14,378 nucleotides of DNA, taken from Byssochlamys sp. IMV 00236. Taxonomy: Eukaryota > Ascomycota > Eurotiomycetes > Eurotiales > Thermoascaceae. The stretch spans positions 1-14,378 of the forward strand of contig MSJH02000057.1 in assembly GCA_001931875.2 (NCBI GenBank), read 5' to 3'. Shown here piece by piece: positions 1 to 8,697 of the stretch. The notes below the pieces were generated by a model. The model did no database searches, was not told where the DNA came from, and worked only from the letters and a program-made list of their open reading frames with translations. A program made the position numbers and the translations under genes. Position 1 is the first letter of the stretch; each line of letters opens with the position of its first letter.

Positions 1-31
<31 letters not shown>
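1..31. repeat. A homopolymer at the left edge
   Basis: The window opens with 31 consecutive A residues followed by a purine-rich stretch. It lies in or next to the intron that precedes the first visible MCTS1/TMA20 exon. A homopolymer exactly at the edge could be a genuine poly(dA:dT) tract or the place where an assembly stopped. Confidence 0.85.
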
Positions 32-36
<5 letters not shown>

Positions 37-68
37 GAAGGAAAGAGTTTTATCTTACTTGTCATTAG

Positions 69-568
69 TCACGATCATATATCTTTTCTTTCTGTTAATG
101 GAGAGATCCTCTTCTTTCAACATTTTGATGGTCCCTTTTTCCCAACGCTAGCCTTACTACACAAGTGTAAAGTCGCTCTGTATGAATATAACAAAGAGTA
201 TATATTAATTATATCATAGACCCCGATATCCTTCCAAAGCTACAGGTTGATCGTGGAGCTATCAAGTTTGTTTTATCCGGAGCCAATATCATGTGTCCAG
301 GATTGACATCCAAGGGCGCGCGTATGGATGAGAATTTACCTGTGGGAGCTGTTGTAGCTATTATGGCAGAAGGCAAAGAGAATGCACTTGCTGTTGGATT
401 ACTCAAAATGAGCACAGAGGATATGTAAGCCCTTGATAATGATTATATAAATGTATGATAAACTAACAATTTATATAACAACATAGTAAAAAAGTGAATA
501 AGGGAATTGGCGTGGACAATATTCATTATTTGACTGACCCACTCTGGAAAGAAACCATTCACATATAA
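69..568 (+). CDS. TMA20: MCTS1/Tma20-family translation factor, 3' exons (partial)
   Basis: Three exons are visible: 69-166, 220-424 and 487-568, separated by introns 167-219 (53 bp) and 425-486 (62 bp, branch site CTAAC, acceptor ATAG). An acceptor TTAG at 67-68 begins the visible part; upstream exons are outside the window. The spliced product ends with about 127 residues typical of MCT-1/Tma20. They include [19 protein letters not shown], the PUA-domain core [37 protein letters not shown], and the C-terminal signature [12 protein letters not shown] followed by DPLW. The family (MCTS1 in animals, Tma20 in yeast) binds the ribosome, pairs with DENR/Tma22 and acts in 40S recycling and re-initiation in the cytoplasm; this is family knowledge. 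All junctions keep the frame and no internal stop is present, so the gene looks functional. The next gene starts only 80 bp after the stop codon. Confidence 0.93.
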
Positions 569-586
569 ACTAAAATTCCATTTGGT

Positions 587-592
587 AATAAA
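587..592 (+). terminator. Poly(A) signal AATAAA after TMA20
   Basis: A canonical AATAAA lies 18 bp after the TMA20 stop and 56 bp before the next start codon, so cleavage of the upstream transcript and initiation of the downstream one must share about 80 bp. Confidence 0.5.
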
Positions 593-648
593 AAGAATTC
601 TATTCCATAACATTCTATTTGTTCTTTATTGTTTTATCCTTGTTGATC

Positions 649-2362
649 ATGAAAATATTTGTGCTCTCGTCTATTGCAGTCTTTACCTTTGCTTCTCTGG
701 TTGCTGGAGGTAAACATAGAATTATATATATATATATCTATATATGCACGCATACAAACGCATTGTGTAGCACCTTTATCTGAAGGTCAAACCAAGTTCC
801 AATTCAAAGGGATAGAAAGGAATTTCGCAAAGCGAGACGCTATTCTCACTGAAAATCTGCTTAATAATGACCCTAGTGGTGGATTTAAGCAAGACTCACT
901 GGCTTTGGACCCTAATGCTGATGTGAAAAAATTAAAAGAGATGGAAGCTGAACTAGCACGCCAGGTTGCGGTAGATGAAGCGGTGAAGATAAGGTGGCAA
1001 GAGCGATTAGAGCTTGAAAAAACAAAGAAAGGAGATGATGATAAGGGTAAAGGACAGACAGAAAAGGGACAAGACAATATCAATAAGGATCCAGTCAAGG
1101 AATCTCCTCAGGGACAACATCAAGAAGAAGAAAATGGCGATGAAGAAGTTGCTGATAAAGATGTTGATAGCAATAATGAGAAGGCTCCCGATGATGATAA
1201 AGAAGTTGCTGATAATGATAAAGAGGTTGTTGATAATGCTGAAGAGACTGCTGATAATGATAAAGAAGTTGCTGATAATGCTGAAGAGGCTGTTGATGAC
1301 AGTGATGAAAAGATTGCTGATAATGATGAAAAGATTGCTAATGATAGTGATGAAGAAGTTGCTAATGATGACATTGGTGATGGTATTGAAAATGATACAT
1401 ATAATGAAAACGAATATAGTGATGATAATGGTGATTATGATGGTGCTGATAATGATGATTATTATGATGGCTATAATGATAATGACTATGATGAAAACTA
1501 TGGTATTAATTATGGCAACAACGGTGGTAATGAGGATGGCGACAGCTACTACGATGATGGTTATGATAGCAATAGCAACAATAGCAACTACTACTATGAT
1601 GATGGTGATAATGATGGTTATAATGATAATATCAACGATAGCAACAACTACTATGATGATGGCCATTATGACAATAACAACGATAGCAACAACTACTACG
1701 ATGATAGTGATAATGATGGCTATAATGACAATAGCATTGATAATAGCAACTACTACGATGGTAGCTACGATGATAACAACGATAGTAGCAACTACTACGA
1801 TGATGGTTATAATGACAATAACGGCGATAGTGGCAATTATTACGATGGTGGCTATGATGATGAAAACAAGGATAGCAACAACTACTATGATGATGGCGAA
1901 AATGGTGGCTATAATGACAATAATAACGATGGTGCCTATGATGACAATATCAACAACAGTGACAACTACTACAACGGTAGCTACGATGACAGTAACAGCT
2001 ACTACGATGATGGCCATGATGACAATAACAACGATAGTAAAAACTACTATAATGATGGTTATAATGACAATAGCAACGATAGCAGCAACTACTACGATGA
2101 TAGTGATAATGATGGCAACATTACATATAAAGACGATGACTATAATGATGACAACAGTAACTACGGTGATAGCTACGACGATGACTATGACTACGGCTAC
2201 AGTTACGATGATCGCTATGACTATGGTTATGATGATGGTTACAATGATGGTAGTAACGATAGCAACTTCGACTACGACTATGACTATGATTATGACGAAT
2301 ACAAAAGAGGCTATGACGACGATGACAATGGCCAATACAAGTATTATGATAGTTTTTATTAA
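649..2362 (+). CDS. Secreted Asp/Asn/Tyr-rich repetitive protein, two exons
   Basis: I place the start at ATG 649. Exon 1 (649-709) joins exon 2 (771-2362) across a 61-bp intron (710-770, GTAAAC...GTGTAG), giving 550 residues. The choice is supported because exon 1 encodes a textbook signal peptide, MKIFVLSSIAVFTFASLVAG, which a continuous reading of the region would lose. After cleavage comes a charged region to about residue 145 (FKGIERNFAKRD, many K/E). An acidic block at about 145-218 follows, with 7-residue units such as NDKEVAD, NAEETAD, NDEKIAN. From about 219 to the end the body is almost only D, N, Y, S and G. Ten NYY motifs between residues 293 and 460 are spaced mostly by 14-15 residues (for example SNYYDDGYNDNNGD). 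There are no cysteines in the repeats and no membrane segment after the signal peptide. I recognise no family. An extracellular or cell-wall, strongly anionic, disordered protein is the inference; cation binding or a spore or hyphal surface role is speculation. A long open frame on the opposite strand is a by-product of the GAT/AAT/TAC repeats. Confidence 0.82.
720..745 (+). repeat. TA-rich microsatellite inside the intron
   Basis: An uninterrupted run of TA dinucleotides followed by CTATATATG sits in the single intron of the Asp-rich secreted protein gene. It is prone to length variation and could affect splicing efficiency, but this is only an inference. Confidence 0.8.
1142..1370 (+). repeat. 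In-frame 7-codon degenerate repeat
   Basis: Units of about 21 bp encode variations of N-D/A-K/E-E-V/I/A-A/V-D (NDKEVVD, NAEETAD, NDKEVAD, NAEEAVD, NDEKIAN). Seven-residue spacing with V/I/A at recurring positions could support a weak amphipathic helix, in contrast to the helix-poor D/N/Y body that follows. Confidence 0.75.
1586..2110 (+). repeat. In-frame ~45-bp minisatellite encoding NYY-D/N-rich units
   Basis: Ten copies of Asn-Tyr-Tyr occur in frame, with successive spacings of 20, 15, 19, 14, 15, 15, 28, 26 and 15 residues. The core unit is therefore about 15 codons, and the longer intervals are insertions or fused units. Codons alternate between GAT/GAC, AAT/AAC and TAT/TAC. The copies have thus diverged at synonymous sites while keeping the protein pattern. 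Confidence 0.8.
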
Positions 2363-2718
2363 TAACAACAACATTTACACTTGACATCTTTGTCCGTTTT
2401 TGAAATTAAACAAAGCTAACTTAATAAAATATTTTACATACCTCCATGTTTGATACAACGTTTAATTTTTTTTTTTAATTCAGCCCAGGCGTGCCTTAAA
2501 ATGATGTGCCACGTGGGGGCAACAAAATTTTCTGTGAACACAAATGACGAATAATGCTATGAAGTATTAAACTTTATTAAAACTAGGAAACAGAAAACAA
2601 GAAGAGGAAAGGAAAAGGGACATAAGGAATAAATAAATATGTAAGAATATAAAAAAGGTATGTATATAAACATGGTATATATGTACATTATAACAAGTAT
2701 ATGTAAAAGGAAAAAAAG
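2363..2718. other. Convergent intergenic spacer with two opposed poly(A) signals
   Basis: The spacer separates the 3' ends of two convergent genes. AATAAA at 2423-2428 serves the plus-strand gene. Its complement TTTATT at 2573-2578 is suitably placed for the minus-strand gene. Between them lie a T-rich run (about 2465-2480) and a CACGTG palindrome at 2510-2515 in a locally GC-rich patch. No coding sequence is seen. Confidence 0.6.
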
Positions 2719-3852
2719 TTATTTTGGTAACAATGGACTTTTATCATCTGCAACCTTGTAAATATATGACATGATCAGACTCCAAAAATTGATGATGAAT
2801 AAATAAAGACGTGTCAGTAGGCTGTTGTCCGCCAGATTCTCTATTGAATCTTCATTTAGATGTGTAGTAGCAGTGCCGTAATTTGTAAACGATGATGAAC
2901 AAGAGTTGCCTGAGTTAGTAACGATAATGTCTGCCAGTGATTGATACGATATTGCAGATTTAGCAGACAAAAAAGAGTTTTGGCTTAAAAAGGAAGACGA
3001 TCGAGTCACGGGCACAGGTTGGGTGGTAATAACACTAGCCGTATTTGTATCTTCAAAATCAAAGGCCGCATCATACAAGTTCATCAGATCATAAGAAGAA
3101 AGCTCGCCGTCATCGTCATCATTGCCGTAGAAGGATCGACGCTTATGATCGCCATCGCTTTCTGTAATACTACTGATACTGCTCACGATACTGCTACTGT
3201 CACTAGAACTGGAAATGAGCACTTGTTCATTGTTCATGGTATCATCTTCATATTCGTCATCCCCTGTCGTCGTAGATGAATGATAATAATCTTCTGTATA
3301 TACATCGAATGGATCGTTGTCAAACACAACTATTTCTTGAGATTGATCCGAGGGCATATAAAACAAACTGGGTGTACCGTCCATGGCTGAACTGTATTCT
3401 TTTTGATTCACAGGAGGTAGCATGACATCTTCTATAGGTTCCACAACATTCCATTCTTCTTGTTGAGGTATAAATGGAGGAGTAAACATAAAATCATCGC
3501 CACAAAGGATAACAGAAGGTTTAACGGGATGAATACCCAGTAGTGTTTGCTGTGATTTACTGTAGATGCTATGTAGATGCCAATTCTCTAAAAATGAATA
3601 AGGCGAAGATTTTTTCTTTGTAAATGGAGTATCAGGACAATTTTGCCTTGAAAATTTGTTTATAGTTGCATAGAATGCACGATTTGCAATTTCAAAATTA
3701 GACATATCATAGTAATATCCTTCATCTAATATATTATTCTTATTTTGACCAAGAAAGTAAGTTTGTTGAAAGGTTGTTTGAGCATCAAAGCAACTTTTAT
3801 CTTGACTTTTCTTAGTTTGTTCGATATCTTGTTGACTTAATACGTGTAGCAT
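2719..3852 (-). CDS. Unrecognised 377-aa protein with C-terminal membrane anchor
   Basis: This is a single open frame beginning MLHVLSQQDIEQ and ending KSPLLPK. The N-terminal third (to about residue 150) has mixed, globular-looking composition with aromatic patches (NFEIANRAFYATINKFSRQN; SVILCGDDFMFTPPFIP). Residues about 150-300 are acidic and very Ser-rich (SSSSDSSSIVSSISSITE; NDDDDGE), suggesting disorder and phosphorylation. Near the C terminus, residues 349-365 (LYLFIINFWSLIMSYIY) form one hydrophobic segment. It is followed by only 12 residues and there is no signal peptide, which is the layout of a tail-anchored protein facing the cytosol. I recognise no domain. The reading frame is intact over 1.1 kb in AT-rich DNA and composition differs between regions, so I consider it a real gene. 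The opposite-strand frame at 3019-3279 is a shadow. Confidence 0.75.
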   Translation of the reverse strand: MLHVLSQQDIEQTKKSQDKSCFDAQTTFQQTYFLGQNKNNILDEGYYYDMSNFEIANRAFYATINKFSRQNCPDTPFTKKKSSPYSFLENWHLHSIYSKSQQTLLGIHPVKPSVILCGDDFMFTPPFIPQQEEWNVVEPIEDVMLPPVNQKEYSSAMDGTPSLFYMPSDQSQEIVVFDNDPFDVYTEDYYHSSTTTGDDEYEDDTMNNEQVLISSSSDSSSIVSSISSITESDGDHKRRSFYGNDDDDGELSSYDLMNLYDAAFDFEDTNTASVITTQPVPVTRSSSFLSQNSFLSAKSAISYQSLADIIVTNSGNSCSSSFTNYGTATTHLNEDSIENLADNSLLTRLYLFIINFWSLIMSYIYKVADDKSPLLPK

Positions 3853-3856
3853 TTGT

Positions 3857-3916
3857 CTATAAAGAGTAAAAATAAAAAAAGTGAGTCATATAAATAAAAG
3901 TGAGTTGCATTCTTAC
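3857..3916 (-). other. Probable 5' UTR intron of the 377-aa gene
   Basis: On the minus strand a donor GTAAG starts at 3916, and a pyrimidine-rich stretch ends in acceptor TATAG at 3857, four bases before the ATG. The 60-bp length fits the 49-62 bp introns confirmed elsewhere in the window. No coding potential links to an upstream exon, so it would be untranslated. Confidence 0.4.
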
Positions 3917-4409
3917 ATTTTTAAATAAATAAAAAGGGTTCAAAGAAAGAAAAAGAAGGGAAAAAATTGATTATAAAATATTTTTATATTCGACAAAAAG
4001 CATGACCTTATTTTGTTTATTTAACCTAAAAGACTAACCCGACGACGCCACTTTTTTTGTTCATTATGGAAACCGAAACGAGAGAGTGGGAGAACAATGA
4101 AAACTAATTTAGATTACAGTTTACAGTGTTCCCAAAAAAAGAAGCGGGACAGACTGTATGTTTCACCAAGCTTAACAAATTGTAGATAAATATAATCAAC
4201 TTTTTTCTTTCTTTATTAATCATTTGATGAAAAGATCAGACATATTAAATTATGCAAGTAGTATTTGTTTAGACGAGAATACAGTTTTCAAGAGAAGAAT
4301 ATAGAAAGAATAGTAGATGAGAACTCTTTCAGGGGGCAGTTGCTTGGGAAATTCAAAGAAGGGGTTTAAATGGTTAATGACTTTGGTGAGAACATTATTT
4401 AAAATGTTA

Positions 4410-4826
4410 CCTCAATGGTAAAGTTTCAATGTATTGACAAACCCTAAGATGGCCTTGACTGAATTCGTTGTTGAAGGGGGGCTGCATAGATTTCAGGTCC
4501 AACTGCGTCCTTTTAATGTACCCATCTTCCATGCCAATATAAGGCTCATGAATCACTATTTTGAGCTTCAAATTTGACAAGTGTTACCATGTTAAAGCTG
4601 CTAACTTAGAAGAGAAAAGTGAAAAAATCAAAGTTTGAAGTATCCTCAGTGCTTCATTTTAAGCTCGCTTTTATTGAGAAACAAACGCGGCAATAAGGGG
4701 CATTAATACTATGGCGTGGCTTGTGTTTTATTGCAGGTTGATCTGAGAATGAGCCGTTCTAAGATATTCGGGATATGCTTTTTGCAATACAGCAGTTCCG
4801 CTCTCAATAGTTTCATTAGTCCGAGG
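4410..4826 (-). pseudogene. Decayed coding sequence of unknown family
   Basis: Reading the minus strand in one fixed frame gives 139 codons with only four stops, all TAA (one at 4728-4730, one at 4584-4586). The segments between them look like real protein: ESGTAVLQKAYPEYLRTAH near the start and EPYIGMEDGYIKRTQLDLK near the end. A second minus frame (4882-4712, 57 codons, FNWFKASVYDLGLMKLLRAE) overlaps the beginning, suggesting that a frameshift joins it to the first. A possible splice donor (AG|GTAAC) ends the last segment. I do not recognise the family; a relic of a host gene or of a transposon-encoded protein are both possible. Confidence 0.3.
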
Positions 4827-6516
4827 TCATAGACCGAAGCCTTGAACCAATTAAACGAGTTATAGAATCGTTCTGTTGTGCGCTATCAACTTGTTTTTAT
4901 TGGTACAGGAATATGAATTAAGAATATAAGAGGATGGAACAACAAGTGGCCCTTATTAGTTTAATGTCTGTGAATTTGGACGAATAGAAACCTCTTGTTT
5001 TTATCTACGATAAACTACCAAATTCAACACACTTTTTTTTTATCTTTTGGGAAAGCATCTATTTCATAAACCTTACGTGGTTTACTTCAATGACAATAGA
5101 GTCAATACAGTAGGACTCACAAATATTCTGCTCCAGAGGTCCTTTATGCCGTACACGATAGCTTTAGGCATAGCTTATACTAGTCGCAATATCTTTGAAC
5201 CCCCCTCTTTTCATGATAGCCCAGTTTACTCGCTACTACATTTCAACAGCAATCAGAAGGATTGACATTCATACGACGGTTTTACCATTTAGCGGTATAG
5301 GCTTATCGCTTAATACACAATTGTCTAACGGAAACATTTTAAAAGGGAGGTTGAGTAAGCAAGAGCTTCTTGATAAAAGTAAAAAGTAGAAATACAAGAG
5401 CTGTACATTCCAGATATTTATATGTATCAATGAGTTTATTAGGAAAGAATGGAAAGAAAGTCCATTAACACTGCTGTGCTCCCACTCTCGATTTCTTTCA
5501 GAAAGGCAGCCTGTAGCTTAGTATCATGAGCACTGTGACATCACAGTCGTCTTTTGATCACACTCTAGTATATATTTATACTTGCATCTTCGTTTAAAAC
5601 AAAAGAGCCACAGTCTTAGCTATGATAAATAAAGAAAAGAGAGTTCATCTGTCTTTCCATTTTTGAAGCAATTAAAGCAATTTAGTCGCAGCTGGAGAAT
5701 ATGTCTACTCGTCATTTAGCTACTTATGCATCTGCTTGAATTTGAATGGCATAAACCATGTTCAATAACCTAAAATATATTACATTAGATCTCGATGTTA
5801 TAGAAGCAGATACCTCGGCTTTTCTTGGACGGCCGTATTCTTAACAAATGCAGCTTAGCAGGCACATTTTTTCTGTTCATTACTGGTAGAGTATATTAAC
5901 CCGCATGTTCTGCATGCTAACCTTACTATTCAGTGGGACATAATAAATGGGCATAATTTCAATGTAGCACGAGACAAACAAACAACCTTTTTATTCGTAA
6001 CCGAGTCTGTTTGCCGGAAGTGTTTCATTTTTATTGAAAAGCTTAAACTTTTCTAATAATAAGTAACCTCTTTTCTCTGCCTTCCTTAGCAACATTGTCT
6101 CTATGGATACATCATTACTCGGATAATCCGAGCTGTCTTCCAACAAAAAAGTCATGAGATATAATTTAGGTTGTGTGTAACTAATAATAAGGAACCAATT
6201 CGGTTAATGATTTTACATAGGTTGTCCCACAAAACTTGACACATTGAAAAAGATATACTCATTTTCATCTACCGGCACACATTCTGCTTTCAAATATAAA
6301 GAGAGTCATCAAAGATACACATACTGAAAATATATACATAAATAGCAACAGGCGTATTTACAAAAGCTGGGGCATTTTTGAGTGAGATATGTATGTCCTG
6401 ATGCATCAGATCAAGAAAAGGGACAAGTATACTTTTATTTGATCTATCTCAGCTGTCATATCAATCATCTCAGCTATATCTACTCCCACTTTTCTTTTTA
6501 ATAAATATAGTTAAGG

Positions 6517-6893
6517 TAGTCTTTAGTTAAGAGCCAAAGAGAAGCTTTCAAAGGATATGAACAAGAACGATTAGTGGAAGCATATTCCAAGATAAAGAAG
6601 GGTCAAACTCCGCGAAATTCTACTTTTGGTTCGACTACTTAGATATAAACGGTGGCACAAAAAGAGTACACAAAAGGAAGGTACTCAGCTACCTAACACA
6701 AGCGTGCAGAAAACTGCGGCAGATTAATCCAATCTTTAGTATTTGTTTTGATAATGACGCGATTGTGATACACCGAAAAAAACATTGATGGCAAAGGGCA
6801 CCATTGTAAACACGTGTGAAGAGGTGTTTTGCTAGATATAAATTAAAGAGTAAGAAAAAAGTGGATAGTGAGACTGAAGTAGACAATGAATAA
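6517..6893 (+). pseudogene. Possible decayed coding sequence of unknown family
   Basis: Two plus frames run in succession. One (about 6517-6639) contains REAFKGYEQERLVEAYSKIK. The other is open for 75 codons (6561-6785, with YFWFDYLDINGGTKRVHKRK) and continues after a TGA and a TAA into a Lys-rich, acidic tail ending SETEVDNE before TAA at 6891. The frame change plus two stops point to decay of a basic, possibly nucleic-acid-binding protein. No motif identifies it and chance cannot be excluded. Confidence 0.22.
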
Positions 6894-7047
6894 AACAATG
6901 GTATTTATACAATTTAACACAGCTTTTTATTGTTTAAACTATTAGAAATGTTTGAGGCACAGTGAAAACGTTGTTTTGGATGAATGGACTTCATACCTGT
7001 TATAGAAAACATATATCTCTTTTAAGGGCAAACGAAGTAGAACTTGA

Positions 7048-7164
7048 GGTAAACATTTCTCAGGATACCTGTATGCTGGTAGTATCAAGTACAAGAAATG
7101 TGGACAGAAGTTCAAGGACGTCATTATGTTCGTTTTACATCATAAAAAATGCTCAGGTGATTGA
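7048..7164 (+). pseudogene. Zinc-finger-like remnant
   Basis: A 38-codon stretch between two stops encodes KYKKCGQKFKDVIMFVLHH then KKC. The spacing matches a C2H2-like finger of the form C-x2-C-x12-H-x3-C, except that the first cysteine is Tyr (TAC, one transition from TGC). The conserved F and L of the finger core are in place. There is no start codon and no second finger. It could be the end of a decayed gene or one exon of a gene I cannot reconstruct. Confidence 0.3.
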
Positions 7165-8231
7165 ATAAAATCTTGAACAAGGTTATCAAGAATATACTAT
7201 CTGAAGATAATGCTACTTTTCAAACCTTTAGAGTGTCACTTCTTCGGCTCATGTACCATTATCGTATGACTGTAGTCTTCTTTACTGCTTACAAAATACC
7301 CTGTACCAACTCAGTCTGTAGCATGCGCAATCAATGTTCTTTTACTATGTCTGGCTATTGCTTTTATAAGCTACGTAAAATGCTCAACAAGGCACTTTTC
7401 TTGTAGATACTTTTACAAATGTATCCTATATTCTCTCTCTAATGCTCAACTCTTATCGTATTCTTTTTTTTAACTTGTCTCTGATAAGCAGTCATACAAG
7501 GCTGCAGACAACTATTTTCGTACATGAATCGGCTCATCTTCTTGTTATTTCATCACTATGAATAAATATAGATGCTGGGTAGGCTGTCGAGTAAGACAAT
7601 CAATTCATTAGAGGCTTGACGGCACTCTACAGTCTGTTGAATGGTCCTACGACATCTAGTTTCTGTTTGTTATATGAGTGAGAACAGATACTTAAAGTTA
7701 ATTCCTCACTAGTTTCGTTTCCTGCAAGTGTATGCATCCATGTGTGGCCGTTATTTTGTTGATCTCTCTTTCATTCTTTCCTATGTCAGTAATCGCGCTT
7801 TCTCTATTCACTAACTAAGGATACAGTCTCGAAGTATCTGTTTAAGTTGTAATGTCTTTTGGTTCCTTGGAATGATTACTTGCATTAGCTGTTGAACTGT
7901 TTGGTTCCGGCACCTTAGAGAAATTTGTTATTCTGTAAGTTCCTATTCTGGAATAAAGTCTACATAGAACTTGCATGGTTGCAAGGTTTATGTTTCTTGT
8001 CGAAGCACTTTAGTGAAAGGGATGATCAAGACAGCTTTTGAGTTAATTGCCGCAGCAGAAAGAGAGTTAAGTAGTCTAATAGGCATATAGCACAAAGCAG
8101 AATGTAAATATGATTGTTTGAGTAGAGCGCACACACCAAAGAAAATTAGGGAATAGTCCCCCTTTAGGATCAGCAATTGAAAAGATATAGAGTAACTTTT
8201 CGAGGAATAAAGAATCATTAATTAAACTAAA

Positions 8232-8399
8232 ATGAAGTCATCCGCTACCTTTCTTGTCACTCTATCCATGGTTCTCTTTGTCTTCAGCAATGTAACTTAT
8301 GCGGCCAGTTATCGTGGTATAAGACGTAGGTGCAGAGCCCGTGTAAAACCTGAAGCTATGGAAGATTGCCTTGCAAAAGAGAGAGCTACGTGTACTTAA
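8232..8399 (+). CDS. Small basic cysteine-containing secreted peptide (55 aa)
   Basis: ATG 8232 opens a 55-codon intronless frame ending at TAA 8397-8399. The first ~24 residues (MKSSATFLVTLSMVLFVFSN then VTYA) form a signal peptide with an A-x-A-like cleavage site. The predicted mature peptide is about 31 residues, starts with a strongly basic part (SYRGIRRRCRARVK) and ends in a likely short helix (PEAMEDCLAKERATC). Three cysteines are spaced C-x11-C-x7-C at residues 34, 46 and 54; the odd number suggests a free cysteine or a dimer. A poly(A) signal AATAAA (8398-8403) overlaps the stop codon, with another at 8486. I recognise no family. An extracellular signalling, defence or host-interaction role is possible, but nothing in the sequence decides it. 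Confidence 0.6.
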   Translation: MKSSATFLVTLSMVLFVFSNVTYAASYRGIRRRCRARVKPEAMEDCLAKERATCT

Positions 8400-8403
8400 T
8401 AAA
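8398..8403 (+). terminator. Poly(A) signal overlapping the stop codon
   Basis: AATAAA begins at the second base of the TAA stop of the small secreted peptide gene; a second AATAAA lies at 8486-8491 and is the more usual distance from a stop. Confidence 0.4.
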
Positions 8404-8689
8404 CAGCAAGGCTGTAACCATCAACGATTCGTGTCTTTCAAGCTGTTTTGTTATGGTCAATAGTGTTTTATTATTGTCTTTTATGAATAAAATCATTGAT
8501 ATATCGTATTAATGATACGATGCATCCTACTTAAAACGTGCTCAAACCATATATCGTCGATGTTAAAATAGGTTACAAATTGTAGCTTTATTATATACTT
8601 GTATTCTTAAGCAAGCAAACAATATTTTTTATGGTTTCTTTTGCTTATTGTTATATTAATTTAAAGCTAAAAGGACACACATTAACCAC
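8400..8689. other. Spacer between the peptide gene and the first repeat copy
   Basis: AT-rich 290-bp spacer with no coding sequence that I can support. The last ~15 bp before the repeat (ending TTAACCAC) still resemble the end of NUF2 intron 7 with a few differences. Confidence 0.5.
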
Positions 8690-8697
8690 TTGCATAG

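Larger units (their letters stand above)
3917..8231. other. 4.3-kb region without an intact gene
   Basis: I find no open frame with start, stop and plausible introns that I would call a gene. The first ~400 bp serve as upstream region of the minus-strand gene. Elsewhere several stop-to-stop stretches read like protein but are broken (listed separately at 4410-4826, 6517-6893 and 7048-7164). The frames at 5047-5265, 5195-5389, 7161-7406 and 7988-8218 overlap each other or lack any recognisable pattern; I left them uncalled. Small perfect palindromes occur at 5532-5547 and 6118-6132. The picture is of old, decayed genes or mobile elements between two gene-dense ends. Confidence 0.5.

Noticed and set aside
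209..415. 68-codon minus-strand frame
   Set aside because: It lies opposite the conserved PUA-domain exon of TMA20, whose plus-strand reading clearly matches the family.
1007..2374. A 455-codon hydrophobic (Ile/Val) frame on the minus strand and a 456-codon Met/Thr/Ile frame on the plus strand
   Set aside because: Both are by-products of the GAT/AAT/TAC codon repeats of the secreted protein gene: the same triplets read in other frames give ATC, ATT, GTC and ATG and rarely a stop.
5511..5573. tRNA-like stretch (TAGCTTAGT box, GCTT/GAGC D-stem, CTGTG/CACAG stem)
   Set aside because: The would-be anticodon loop has four bases instead of seven, no proper T-arm pairs, and acceptor ends do not match. 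At most a tRNA-derived relic; the stem is part of the palindrome 5532-5547.
7988..8218. 76-codon minus-strand frame just upstream of the secreted peptide gene
   Set aside because: No recognisable motif, no splice context, and it occupies the likely promoter of the peptide gene.
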